Position numbers and translations under genes: made by a program | Shown: in pieces, positions 7,117 through 14,937 of the stretch | Layout: the number at the start of each line of letters is the position of its first letter | How positions within the stretch are numbered: the first letter of the stretch is position 1 | The notes under the pieces: model-generated | Told to the model about the DNA's origin: nothing | What the model saw: the letters and a program-made list of their open reading frames with translations, nothing else | Databases searched by the model: none | NCBI RefSeq assembly: GCF_014174495.1 | Contig: NZ_JACJHR010000077.1 | Coordinates: 1-43,199, forward strand | Length of the DNA stretch: 43,199 nucleotides | Source: Amycolatopsis echigonensis | Lineage (GTDB): Bacteria > Actinomycetota > Actinomycetes > Mycobacteriales > Pseudonocardiaceae | Reading direction: 5' to 3'

Positions 7117-7823
7117 GCCGGCGCCTCCTCACGCACGCGGACCGTCCGCTTCTCGATCTGCTTTTCCCGCTCAGCCGCCTGAATCAGCCGCTGGACGTAA
7201 ATCCCCGGCGTGATGATCCGCTCCGGATCGAGGTATTCGTCCGAAACCCGCTCGGCCTCGGCGACGGTCACCTTCCCGCAGGTCGCGACGAGCGGGTTGA
7301 AGTTCCGCGAGGCGTAGCGGTAGATCAGGTTGCCCGCCGGGTCCGCGACGTACGCGTGCACCAGGGACAGATCGGCGACGATCGCCCGTTCCTGCACGTA
7401 GGTGACCCCGTCGAACTCGGCGTGCGGCTTGCCCTCGGCGATCGGCGTCCCGACCCCGGACTTGGTGTAGAAGGCCGGGATCCCCGCGCCGCCGGCCCGC
7501 ATCCGCTCGGCGAGCGTCCCCTGCGGCGTGAACTCGACCTCGACGGTCCCGTCCAGGTACTGCTGCGCGAACAGCTTGTTCTCGCCCACGTACGACGCGA
7601 TGACGCGGCGCACCTGCTGGTTCTCGAGCAGAATGCCGAGCCCGGCCCCGTCGACTCCCATGTTGTTCGAGACGATCGTCAGATCGCGCACGCCCGAGTC
7701 CCGGACCGCCTCGATGAGGTCGTTCGGGTTCCCGGTGAGGCCGAAGCCCCCGACCGCGATCGTCAGCCCGTCCTCGAGCAGCCCGTCGAGGGCCTCCGCG
7801 GCGCTGCGGTACTTCGTCGGCAC
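7113..7823 (-). CDS. scoA: 3-oxoacid CoA-transferase, subunit A
   Basis: A 236-residue alpha subunit. It begins with the typical AAEALDGLLEDGLTIAVGGF followed by GLTGNPNDLIEAV, the glycine-rich CoA-binding motif of class-I CoA-transferases. SNNMGVDGAGLG, the ASYVGENK region and the C-terminal DPERIITPGIYVQRL are also standard. The start is GTG 7823, with GAGAGG five bases upstream. It is the first gene of scoAB and reads away from the IclR regulator, so the 157-bp gap at 7824-7980 should hold both promoters. An IclR regulator next to a CoA-transferase is also a common arrangement in the beta-ketoadipate pathway, so the 3-oxoadipate enzyme (PcaI) is the main alternative. Confidence 0.92.
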   Translation of the reverse strand: MPTKYRSAAEALDGLLEDGLTIAVGGFGLTGNPNDLIEAVRDSGVRDLTIVSNNMGVDGAGLGILLENQQVRRVIASYVGENKLFAQQYLDGTVEVEFTPQGTLAERMRAGGAGIPAFYTKSGVGTPIAEGKPHAEFDGVTYVQERAIVADLSLVHAYVADPAGNLIYRYASRNFNPLVATCGKVTVAEAERVSDEYLDPERIITPGIYVQRLIQAAEREKQIEKRTVRVREEAPA

Positions 7824-7967
7824 GGCATCCTCTCCACTTCGTTCGGTGAGTGGTCAGCTCCCGCATACAACCCAGCGCAGCCGAAACGGGTCAACCGACA
7901 CGCCGGGATCCCCGGCAAACCTCTCGCGCACCGAACACCCGCGCCCGATGCGTCCACTGAGCGGACG

Positions 7968-7973
7968 TACCCT
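7968..7973 (+). promoter_or_regulatory. -10 box of iclR-type gene, probable leaderless start
   Basis: TACCCT at 7968-7973 lies seven bases before GTG 7981, as expected for a leaderless mRNA. No good -35 hexamer is visible, so the gene may need an activator or be weakly expressed. Confidence 0.35.
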
Positions 7974-7980
7974 CGTTCCC

Positions 7981-8748
7981 GTGCCCACCTCGCCTCCGGA
8001 CCACGTCGTCGGACGGGTGTCCGCGGTCCTGCGCGCATTGTCCACCTACCGCGACGGAGCGTCGACCTCGCAACTGGCGCGCCAGTGCGGCCTGGCCCGG
8101 CCGACGGTGCACCGCCTGCTCGCGTCGCTGGCCGCCGAGGGCTATGTCGACCGCGACCGGCAGAGCGGCCGCTGGTACCTGGGCCCGGAGCTGTACCTGC
8201 TGGGCGAAGCGGCCGCCCCGCGCTACGACGTGACGCACCAGGCGCGCGCGAGCGTCCACCGGCTGGCGACGGTCACCGGGGAAAGCGCGTTCTTCTCCGC
8301 CCGCCGCGGCAACGAGACGGTCTGCCTGCTGCGCGAGGACGGCGACTTCCCGATCCGGTCGTTCGTGCTGTACGAGGGCGCGAGGTTCCCGCTGGGCGTC
8401 GTGTCCGCCGGGCTGGTGGTGCTGGCGATGCTGCCGGACCGGGAGGTCGAGGAGTATCTGTCCACAGTGGACCTGACGGCGGAATGGGGTCCGGCGCACC
8501 GGGCGGAGGAGGTGCGGGCCCGGGTCGCGCGGACGCGGGAGGACGGGTACTCCACCAATCCCGGACTGGTGGTCGAAGGAAGCTGGGGAATGGCAGCGGC
8601 GGTGTTCACCCCGGCCGGAGAGCCCGCGTGGGCGTTGACGCTGACGGGGGTCGAGTCACGGTTCCGGGCGGAGCGGCGGGTTGAGCTGGGGGCGTTGCTG
8701 CTCAAGGAGGCGCATACGTTGACGAACCTGCTTCGGCAGCCCTCGTGA
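7981..8748 (+). CDS. IclR-family transcriptional regulator
   Basis: A 255-residue protein with an N-terminal winged helix-turn-helix (residues about 8-75; the recognition region is TSQLARQCGLARPTVHRLLASL) and a C-terminal IclR effector domain of GAF type (about 90-250). The GTG at 7981 gives a normal N-terminus and suits a leaderless transcript. An ATG at 7948 in the same frame would add 11 residues without a visible ribosome site. It is divergent from scoAB with 157 bases between, the usual place for a dedicated regulator. It probably controls the CoA-transferase pair in response to a keto-acid, which is inference from position. Confidence 0.9.
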   Translation: MPTSPPDHVVGRVSAVLRALSTYRDGASTSQLARQCGLARPTVHRLLASLAAEGYVDRDRQSGRWYLGPELYLLGEAAAPRYDVTHQARASVHRLATVTGESAFFSARRGNETVCLLREDGDFPIRSFVLYEGARFPLGVVSAGLVVLAMLPDREVEEYLSTVDLTAEWGPAHRAEEVRARVARTREDGYSTNPGLVVEGSWGMAAAVFTPAGEPAWALTLTGVESRFRAERRVELGALLLKEAHTLTNLLRQPS

Positions 8749-8798
8749 GCGCCGTGGGGTCCCTTCGTCCGGTTTGAGAATCAGGGCCTGCCTGCGAG

Positions 8799-8975
8799 TT
8801 AACGGGCTAGGTGCTCCCGCACGAGTTCGACGAGAGCCCCGCGCGCCTTCCGGGCTCGCCACTCTGCCTTCTCGGCGTCGGCGAGAGCGTCGTGCACGTT
8901 GTCTTGCGATGAGCCTTCAGTAGCGGCCCACGCCGTCCAGAGAGCCGACCACAACTCGCTGATCTTCTTGATCAC
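8799..8975 (-). CDS. Small protein coupled to an upstream membrane protein
   Basis: 58 residues from a GTG start that overlaps the TGA of the upstream small gene (GTGA). The upstream A/G-rich stretch AAGGTGAAG may help translation. It is rich in Ala, Glu, Arg and Trp (ELWSALWTAWAATEG, then a helical KAEWRARKARGALVELVREHL end). It looks like the helical tail of the same protein as the upstream 90-residue gene, in another frame. So this is either a genuine coupled partner, a programmed frameshift product, or one gene split by a single-base indel. I recognise no family. Confidence 0.5.
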   Translation of the reverse strand: MIKKISELWSALWTAWAATEGSSQDNVHDALADAEKAEWRARKARGALVELVREHLAR

Positions 8976-9244
8976 GACTTCACCTTGCTCGTGGATCTCT
9001 CTAGTGCCACCCGCATCTTTTTCGCCACCCGGAGTTGCCGCCGCGACACTGTCAAGAATTCCAAGCAGGCGTGGGCTCTCCGTTCGAGCTGCTCCCGATC
9101 GAGCTCCCGTCTCCATCGCAGGTCTTCCCTGCGCAGTTCGCGTTCCCATCTCCGATCGTCGCGGCGTGCCGCGATCCATTGCCCGCCCCACGCTCCGGCA
9201 AGAGCCGCGAGAGCGCTGACAACCACACTCAGCCAGTTGCTCAC
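8972..9244 (-). CDS. Small single-pass membrane protein with charged coiled coil
   Basis: 90 residues. One N-terminal hydrophobic helix (VVVSALAALAGAWGGQWIAA, residues about 6-25) is followed by a very charged Arg/Glu/Asp/Trp helix. That helix has RRWERELRRED-type repeats up to about residue 55, then a less charged C-terminal part. This pattern is common in short actinobacterial proteins of unknown function that sit in the membrane with a cytoplasmic coiled coil. The next frame begins inside its stop codon. Convergent to the IclR gene and downstream of the HxlR gene on the same strand, but 97 bases apart. No function can be given. Confidence 0.6.
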   Translation of the reverse strand: MSNWLSVVVSALAALAGAWGGQWIAARRDDRRWERELRREDLRWRRELDREQLERRAHACLEFLTVSRRQLRVAKKMRVALERSTSKVKS

Positions 9245-9341
9245 GCCGAGCAGGTTATCCAGCAGTTCGTCCGGTCTCCGCCGGATCAGGTCGTCGAACC
9301 GCCCCGCTCGGCAGATTCGAACTGTTCTCGACAGCGGCCGC

Positions 9342-9713
9342 TCACGACGCGGTGGCAGCGTTCTCCGCGTCGTAAGCCGCTCGTGCCGCCTTCACCTGGT
9401 CCATGTTCTGGCGTGCCCACCGGTCCAGCAGTTCCAGCGGTTCGGCGAGGTTGCGGCCCAGCTGGGTCAGCTCGTACTCGACCTTCGGCGGGATCACCGG
9501 GTACGCGGTGCGGGTCAGGATGCCGTCGCGGACCAGGCTGCGCAGCGTTTGCGTCAGGACCTTCTGCGAGATCCCGTCGACGCGCTTGCCGATCTCGGTG
9601 AACCGCAGCGGGCCGTCCACCAGGGCTCCGACGATCAGCACCGTCCACTGGTCGCCGATCCGGTCGAGCAGCTGGCGGGTCGGGCAGTCGCGGTCGTATG
9701 GGTTTCCCAGCAC
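9342..9713 (-). CDS. HxlR-family transcriptional regulator
   Basis: A 123-residue winged-helix protein. It has the family's start pattern, a Cys-Pro followed by RQLLDRIGDQWTVLIVGAL, then LRFTEIGKRVDGISQKVLTQTL (helix-turn-helix) and a wing with VEYELTQLGRNLAEPL. The start GTG 9713 is chosen because GAGGAGG lies six bases upstream (9720-9726). A longer frame from 9758 would translate through a perfect palindrome and has no ribosome site. The N-terminal Cys (DRDC) is conserved in HxlR proteins and in some members senses electrophiles. The palindrome 25 bases upstream of the start suggests autoregulation. It is divergent from a secreted-protein gene, which it might also control. Confidence 0.88.
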   Translation of the reverse strand: MLGNPYDRDCPTRQLLDRIGDQWTVLIVGALVDGPLRFTEIGKRVDGISQKVLTQTLRSLVRDGILTRTAYPVIPPKVEYELTQLGRNLAEPLELLDRWARQNMDQVKAARAAYDAENAATAS

Positions 9714-9737
9714 CGGCGGCCTCCTCACTCTCCGCAA

Positions 9738-9752
9738 GAGAGTAACACTCTC
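9738..9752. promoter_or_regulatory. Palindromic operator upstream of HxlR gene
   Basis: GAGAGT-AAC-ACTCTC is a perfect six-base-arm palindrome in the gap between the HxlR gene and the divergent secreted-protein gene. Its position suits an autoregulatory HxlR binding site. Confidence 0.5.
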
Positions 9753-9855
9753 CCGCACTGGAGGGCTTTACCGAACCCGAACATTCGTCCCACACCGCTC
9801 GTACACCGGCGCGCGACCGTGGTCCCAGAGACACCGACACGGGAGGACGACAACG

Positions 9856-10257
9856 ATGCGAGGAACGAAGCGGCTGGCACTGGCGGGTTGCGGGATCGCG
9901 GCCGGACTGCTCGTGGCCGCGCCGATCGCCAGCGCCGACACGCAGACCCCGGCCCCGGCTCCGGCCCCGGTCACGCTGAGCCCGCAGGAAGTGCAGCAGA
10001 TGTGCACGGCCTGGGTGCCGAAACTGCGCAAGCAGGCCCAGAACCTCACCAACCGGATCAACGGCGGGCCGGAGGTTTCCGGGTCGGTCGCGAATCTCAA
10101 GGCGCGCGCGAACGACGCCCGGACGAAGGGCCGCACCGCGCAGGCCGACCGGCTGCAGAAGCGGGCGGACAAGCGGCAGAGCCAGATCGGCGAGCTGGCG
10201 AACGCGACCAAGCAGCTCGACGCGTTCACCGCGGCGCACTGTCAGGCGCCGAAGTGA
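9856..10257 (+). CDS. Small secreted protein of unknown function
   Basis: 133 residues. The N-terminus has basic residues, then a hydrophobic core and an Ala-X-Ala site (residues about 1-27; IASADT at the cut), a classical Sec signal peptide. A Pro-Ala linker (TPAPAPAPV) leads to a helical domain with two cysteines (MCTAW and AHCQAP). They are close to its two ends and may pair in a disulfide. The helices are Lys/Arg/Gln-rich with coiled-coil character. The next gene overlaps by four bases (GTGA), and a two-component system follows. In such arrangements the secreted protein may be a target or a sensor accessory of the kinase; this is inference only. Confidence 0.8.
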   Translation: MRGTKRLALAGCGIAAGLLVAAPIASADTQTPAPAPAPVTLSPQEVQQMCTAWVPKLRKQAQNLTNRINGGPEVSGSVANLKARANDARTKGRTAQADRLQKRADKRQSQIGELANATKQLDAFTAAHCQAPK

Positions 10258-10427
10258 AGCGGCTGATCGCGGTCGCTGCCGCGGCTGCCGTCGTGGGGCT
10301 CGGCTGCGCGGCGTGCGACAACGGTTCGACGCCGTCGTCGGGGGCGGCGTCGAACGGCGATCTGAGCAGCATCCAGTCCACGCTGGACTCGATCCAGTCG
10401 GACATGGCGGGCGACGGGCAGCGGTGA
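10254..10427 (+). CDS. Short exported peptide, possible lipoprotein
   Basis: 57 residues. The GTG start overlaps the previous stop (GTGA). The N-terminus has Lys-Arg, then an Ala/Val-rich core ending GLGCAACDNGS, where one of the two cysteines could be a lipidation site, although the lipobox is imperfect (Gly or Cys at -3). The mature part would be only about 35 residues and is Ser/Asp/Gln-rich (SSIQSTLDSIQSDM), with a heptad-like helix. Co-translated with the secreted protein and 50 bases upstream of the response regulator. No known family recognised. Confidence 0.65.
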   Translation: MKRLIAVAAAAAVVGLGCAACDNGSTPSSGAASNGDLSSIQSTLDSIQSDMAGDGQR

Positions 10428-10477
10428 GCCGCGTACCGTTTCCCCCGACGTAGCCGGCCGGAGGAACGGGAGCCCGC

Positions 10478-11158
10478 ATGGGGTCAGCTGGCCGCGGCCT
10501 CGTCCTCGTCGTGGAGGACGAGGCCGCGATCGCCGAACTCGCCGCGCTGTACCTGCGGCGCGACGGGTTCGGGGTGGAGGTCGAGCCCGACGGCGCGAAG
10601 GCGCTCGCGGCGATCCGCCGGTTGCGCCCGGTCGCCGTGGTGCTCGACATCGGACTGTCCGGAATGGACGGCATCGAGATCTGCCGGGCGCTGCGCGCGG
10701 CGGGCGACTGGACGCCGGTGCTGTTCGTGACCGCCCGCGACGACGAGCTGGATCGCTTGCTGGGCCTCGAAATCGGCGCGGACGACTACCTCACCAAACC
10801 GTTCAGCCCCCGCGAACTCGCCGCCCGCGTACGGACTGTGCTGCGTCGCGCGTCCGGCAGCCCGGCCACGACACTCGCTTGCGGCGGCGTGCGCATCGAC
10901 GTGCCCGGCCGCCGCGCGTGGGCGGGCGAGATGGAGGTCACGCTCACGTCCACCGAGTTCGACCTGCTCGCTTACCTGCTGCGCCACCCCGGCCAGGTGC
11001 TGTCGCGCGATCAGCTGCTCAGCGCCGTCTGGGGGTACGCCGCCGCGGCCGGGACGCGCACGGTGGACGTGCATGTCGCGCAGCTGCGGGCGAAACTCGG
11101 CGACGACAGTCCAATCCGGACAGTCCGGGGCATCGGCTACGCGGCGGACGCGGGATGA
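10478..11158 (+). CDS. Two-component response regulator, OmpR/PhoB type
   Basis: 226 residues. The receiver domain (about 7-120) has the acidic pair Glu13-Asp14, phospho-acceptor Asp57 in VVLDIGLSGMDG, the TARD switch threonine and the conserved Lys in YLTKPFSP. The C-terminal winged helix (about 130-224) carries LTSTEFDLLAYLLRHPGQVLS and RTVDVHVAQLRAKLG, the OmpR-type DNA-binding fold. The following kinase gene overlaps by four bases (ATGA), so the two are a cognate pair. It probably controls envelope genes, given the exported proteins encoded just upstream, but the regulon is unknown. Confidence 0.93.
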   Translation: MGSAGRGLVLVVEDEAAIAELAALYLRRDGFGVEVEPDGAKALAAIRRLRPVAVVLDIGLSGMDGIEICRALRAAGDWTPVLFVTARDDELDRLLGLEIGADDYLTKPFSPRELAARVRTVLRRASGSPATTLACGGVRIDVPGRRAWAGEMEVTLTSTEFDLLAYLLRHPGQVLSRDQLLSAVWGYAAAAGTRTVDVHVAQLRAKLGDDSPIRTVRGIGYAADAG

Positions 11159-12516
11159 AAGGCACGCTCGCGCTCCGGATCACCGTGGTGTGCCTGGCGG
11201 TCGCCGGGATCGCGGTGCTCGTGGCCGGGCTGGTCGCTTCCAAACTGGTGCGCAACACCGCGGATTCGGTGCTGCAGCAGTCGTTGCGGGATCAGGCCGA
11301 CGTCGTCGCCGGGCAGCTCGACGGCACCGGCATCGGCAACCGGCTCGCGATCGGCAAGGTGGCGGCGGTCGTGCGCGGACAGGGCATCGAGGTCGTCGTG
11401 CACCGGGTCAGCGGCCAGAATTCCGGCCAGGCGACCGCGGTGCGCGCGGCGGAACAGGCCGGGCTCACGTCCGGACAGGACCGTTCGGCGAGGGTCGCGA
11501 TCGGCGATGTCGACTACCTCGTGGAAGTGCGCCCGGTCGGCCCGCAAGCCGCGTTCGCGCTCGTCCAGCCGGTGCGCAGCGCCGAAGCGACCCAGCACGC
11601 GCTGGTGCGCAACATCCTTCTGGCTCTCGGCATCGGACTCGTGGTCGCGGCGATCGCCGGATACGTTTCCGGACGGCTGCTCGGCCGGCCGCTCCGCCGT
11701 GCGGCCGCCGCCGCGGGCAGCCTCCGCGCGGGCCGCCGGGACGTCCGCGTGCCGGTCGAAGGCCCCGCCGAGGTCGCGCAGGTCGCGGGCTCGCTGAACG
11801 AACTCGCCGACGCGCTGGCCCGCAGCGAAGCCCGGCAGCGAGAGTTCTTGCTGTCGGTGTCTCACGAACTTCGCACCCCGCTGACCGCGGTGACCGGTTT
11901 CGCCGAGGCGATCGCCGACGGGGTCGCCGAAGGCCCGGACGCCCGCCGCGCCGGGGAAACGATCCACCGCGAGGCTCAGCGCTTGGAACGGCTCGTGTCC
12001 GATCTGCTGGAACTCGCCCGCCTCGGCGCCGACGAATTCCAGCTCGACCTGGGCGTCCTCGATCTGACCGCGCTGGTCAAGGACTGCGCGGAGGTGTGGC
12101 AGCTGCGGTGCGCCCGCTCGAACGTCCCGCTGACCGTGCAGTCTCCCCCGGGACCCGCCATGGTCACCGCCGACGCCCGGCGGCTGCACCAGGTCGTGGA
12201 CGGACTGGCGGAGAACGCCCTGCGCGTCACGCCCGCGGGTGCGCCGATGGTGTTCGCCCTGGTGGTCGCGGACGGCCGCGCACACCTGTCGGTCCGGGAC
12301 GGCGGCCCGGGCCTGGCGCCGGAGGACTATCCGGTGGCATTCGAACGCGGCGTGCTCAACGCCCGGTACCGCGACAGCCGCCCGGTCGGGTCCGGCATCG
12401 GGCTGGCACTGGCGCACGGGCTGGTGACGCGGATGGGCGGGACGCTGAGCGCTGGATCGGCGCCGGAAGGCGGGGCGGCGTTCACGATCACGCTCCCGCT
12501 GGCCCAGCCCGGCTAA
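11155..12516 (+). CDS. Sensor histidine kinase
   Basis: 453 residues. Two membrane segments (about 8-28 and 158-180) enclose an extracytoplasmic sensor region of about 130 residues without a recognised motif. A HAMP-like linker (GRLLGRPLRRAAAAAG) follows. Then comes the HisKA domain with the phospho-acceptor His237 in SVSHELRTPLT, and the HATPase_c domain with the N-box (LAENALRVTP), G1 (DGGPGL) and G2 (GSGIGLALA). In the N-box the usual second Asn (NxxxNA) is weakly kept. The ATG overlaps the regulator stop. It is a membrane sensor partner of the upstream regulator; the two small exported proteins may touch its sensor domain. Confidence 0.93.
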   Translation: MKGTLALRITVVCLAVAGIAVLVAGLVASKLVRNTADSVLQQSLRDQADVVAGQLDGTGIGNRLAIGKVAAVVRGQGIEVVVHRVSGQNSGQATAVRAAEQAGLTSGQDRSARVAIGDVDYLVEVRPVGPQAAFALVQPVRSAEATQHALVRNILLALGIGLVVAAIAGYVSGRLLGRPLRRAAAAAGSLRAGRRDVRVPVEGPAEVAQVAGSLNELADALARSEARQREFLLSVSHELRTPLTAVTGFAEAIADGVAEGPDARRAGETIHREAQRLERLVSDLLELARLGADEFQLDLGVLDLTALVKDCAEVWQLRCARSNVPLTVQSPPGPAMVTADARRLHQVVDGLAENALRVTPAGAPMVFALVVADGRAHLSVRDGGPGLAPEDYPVAFERGVLNARYRDSRPVGSGIGLALAHGLVTRMGGTLSAGSAPEGGAAFTITLPLAQPG

Positions 12517-12703
12517 GCGAGCAGCAGCGCCGCAGCCCACTCCGTGCGCGGAACAGCCCGGCGAGCGTGCCGTTGCGCGCTGAGCACGAGCCCTGCCCCG
12601 CAGGACTCGGTCGGGGTCCGACGTTACCGCCCGGGCAACGACCAAGATCCGCCCCCGGCCCGGCTGCCTGGGCTTATCCGGCCGGGGACCACCTGCTCGG
12701 GCC

Positions 12704-13930
12704 CTAGTTCACGCATCCGCTGGCGGTCGTCATCTTCGGCTGCGCCGGAGTTCCCGACGGCGGGGCCGGCGTCGTGGTCTGCGCGATCGGGCGCACCGCG
12801 CCGCCGCCCGACGACGGGTGGACCGTGCCCGAGTCGGGCGTTCCTCCCGAAGCCGAGACGTCCGGCGAGCTGATCTGGGCCTGGACGAATTGCCGCACCT
12901 GCGCCGGGTCCACCTTCACCGCGTCCCCGTCGGACGGCGTGGGCAGCGACAGGCTCTGCACCGGGATCGTGCCGAACGCGATCGCGCCCGAGCTGAGGCC
13001 GTGCAATTGCTGGGCGAAGCTCAGCAGATTCCAGCCCTGGTCGAGGGTGACCGAAGCTTCCAAAGCGTCCACAAGGGACGACAGCCGCGACGGATCGGTG
13101 AGGGTGCCAGAGCCGAGGACGGTTTTCGCCATTGCCGACAGGAAGGCCTGCTGCCGCGCGATCCGGTCCAAGTCGCCGTTGGGAAGACCGTGCCGCTGCC
13201 GGACGAACGCCAGCGCCTGCGTGCCCGAAATGGTCTGCACTCCGGCGGGGAAATCCGCGCCGGAGAAGGAATCGTGCACCGGTGCTTTCAGGCACACCTG
13301 CACTCCGCCGACCGCCTGGCTCAGGGCGGCGAACCCGGCGAGATTGACCGCCGCGTAGTGGTTGATGGGGAGCCCGGTGAGCTCCTGCACCGCGGCGATC
13401 GCCGACTTCGCCCCGGCGGCGTCCGCGGCCACCTCCAGCGCCGGACCGCTCATTCCTTGCTGGGCAAGCTTTCCCCGCTGATCGGTGCGGGCCCGGCTGT
13501 ACGCAGAATTGATCTTGTGCTTGCCGTATCCCGGAATGTCCACATAGGAGTCTCGCGGGATCGAGATCGCGGTGGCGGCCGCCCCGCCTGCCGGGATGTG
13601 CACCACGATCATCGTGTCGGTGGTGTTGCCGCCGTCGTCTCCCCCGCCCGCGTGCAACGCGTCGAGCACGTTCTGCGGCAGCGGCGTCCCGTCCGGTTTG
13701 GTGCGCGAATCGAGACCGACCAGCAGGATGTTCTGCGCGACGGCGAGCGGTTCCCCGGCCGAGGCGTCCGGAACCTGCGCCGAGGGCGCGATGACGTCGG
13801 CGGTGACGAGGCCGTTGTCCAGCCGGTGCAGTTGCGACCACGCGAATCCGGTGGCGCCCAGCACCAGGGTGGACACCACTCCCAGCACCGCACGGCCGCC
13901 GATCCGGCGGCCCCGGGACGTGATCAGCAC
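12704..13930 (-). CDS. LytR-CpsA-Psr (LCP) family cell-wall polymer ligase
   Basis: A 408-residue protein with one N-terminal membrane anchor (AVLGVVSTLVLGATGFAW) and an extracellular LCP domain. LCP enzymes attach polymers such as arabinogalactan to peptidoglycan. Visible motifs are NILLVGLDSRT, DTMIVVHIPAG, SIPRDSYVDIPGYGKHKINSAYS (with the Arg and Asp that bind the prenyl pyrophosphate), and ALAFVRQRHGLPNGDLDRIARQQ. The C-terminal Ser/Thr/Pro-rich tail has a final Cys-Val-Asn. The GTG start at 13930 is fixed by GAGGAG six bases upstream. The frame stays open further upstream to 14170 but has no better start. Near a DprE2-like gene, in keeping with arabinan-containing walls. Convergent to the kinase gene. 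Confidence 0.88.
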   Translation of the reverse strand: MLITSRGRRIGGRAVLGVVSTLVLGATGFAWSQLHRLDNGLVTADVIAPSAQVPDASAGEPLAVAQNILLVGLDSRTKPDGTPLPQNVLDALHAGGGDDGGNTTDTMIVVHIPAGGAAATAISIPRDSYVDIPGYGKHKINSAYSRARTDQRGKLAQQGMSGPALEVAADAAGAKSAIAAVQELTGLPINHYAAVNLAGFAALSQAVGGVQVCLKAPVHDSFSGADFPAGVQTISGTQALAFVRQRHGLPNGDLDRIARQQAFLSAMAKTVLGSGTLTDPSRLSSLVDALEASVTLDQGWNLLSFAQQLHGLSSGAIAFGTIPVQSLSLPTPSDGDAVKVDPAQVRQFVQAQISSPDVSASGGTPDSGTVHPSSGGGAVRPIAQTTTPAPPSGTPAQPKMTTASGCVN

Positions 13931-14088
13931 GGCCGGCTCCTCGCTTCCCCGGGGACGGATTTCGACCCTCCCTTTCGAGGATCGCCGCGTTAGCTGGGAA
14001 TAGCCTGAGAAACCTGTCGCGAAGATGTGATGCTGCCCGTTCGGCGGAGCGCGCGGCGACAGCCGGTGTCCTTGCGGGCACAGGGAGT

Positions 14089-14832
14089 TCAGCGCGGCAT
14101 CCGCCGCCACACCGCGCGCGGCACGAACCGCATCGCCGCGAACACCAAGCGCAACACGCCCGGTACCCACACCACTTCCCGGCGACGGCGCAACGCGGCG
14201 ACTGTCGCGTCGGCGACCTGGTCGGCGGTGCTGGAGAACGGCGCGGGCGACATTCCTTCGGTCATCCGGCCGATCACGAAGCCAGGGCGCACGAGCAGCA
14301 GGTGCACGCCGCTGCCGTGCAGAGCGTCCGAAAGTCCCGAAGCGAACCCGTCGAGGCCAGCTTTCGCCGAGCCGTACACGTAGTTCGCCCGGCGCACGCG
14401 GATCCCGGCGACCGACGAGAAGACGACCAGGTTTCCGGAACCCTGAGCACGCAACAGTTCCGCCGTGTGAGTGAGCACCGATACCTGAGCGACGTAATCG
14501 GTGTGCACGATCGCGGTGGCATGCGCCGCGTCGCTCTCCGCGCGCGCCTGATCGCCGAGGATGCCGAACGCCAGCACGACGGTCTCGAGCGGTCCGTGCT
14601 CCTTGATGACGCGATCGAGCAGCGGGCGGTGCGCGGAGAGGTCGTCGGCGTCGAAGTCCTCGGTCGCGACGGTCTCCGCGCCTGCCTCGCGCAGGGCAGC
14701 TGTCTGTTCTTCGAGGTCCGCGCCCGGCCTCGCGGCGAGCACGAACCGCCGCGCGCCCCCGCGCGCCAGCCGGACGGCCACCGCCGTCCCGATTTCGCTG
14801 CGTCCGCCTAGCACCAGCACCGTTCCGCTCAC
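14089..14832 (-). CDS. dprE2: Short-chain reductase similar to DprE2
   Basis: About 247 residues. It is an SDR protein with the unusual nucleotide-binding motif LGGRSEIG near the N-terminus, where typical SDRs have TGxxxGIG. LVVFSSVAGIRVRRANYVYGSAKAGLDGF carries the catalytic Ser, Tyr and Lys. These pieces, with RPGFVIGRMT and the ending FVPRAVWRRMP, match the DprE2 type. DprE2 reduces the keto sugar made by DprE1 to decaprenyl-phosphoryl-arabinose for arabinogalactan and lipoarabinomannan. DprE1 is normally adjacent but is not seen here, so this may be a second copy or a paralogue with another substrate. GTG 14832 is the most likely start, but no clear ribosome site is visible. The frame continues upstream to 15000. 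Divergent from the sigma factor. Confidence 0.75.
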   Translation of the reverse strand: MSGTVLVLGGRSEIGTAVAVRLARGGARRFVLAARPGADLEEQTAALREAGAETVATEDFDADDLSAHRPLLDRVIKEHGPLETVVLAFGILGDQARAESDAAHATAIVHTDYVAQVSVLTHTAELLRAQGSGNLVVFSSVAGIRVRRANYVYGSAKAGLDGFASGLSDALHGSGVHLLLVRPGFVIGRMTEGMSPAPFSSTADQVADATVAALRRRREVVWVPGVLRLVFAAMRFVPRAVWRRMPR

Positions 14833-14924
14833 GGTGGGTGAGTCTGCCAGCCCGTTCCCGGGGCGGGCGGACGAGGTGTCGCGCGTGTTCGCGTCGGCGA
14901 GAACCGGAATTGCCGCTCGCGGGC

Positions 14925-14930
14925 TACCGT
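14925..14930 (+). promoter_or_regulatory. -10 box of sigma-factor gene, probable leaderless start
   Basis: TACCGT ends eight bases before GTG 14938, which suggests a leaderless mRNA and supports that start. The -35 region is not clear; GGAATT about 17 bases further upstream is a candidate. Confidence 0.35.
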
Positions 14931-14937
14931 TGCCCGG

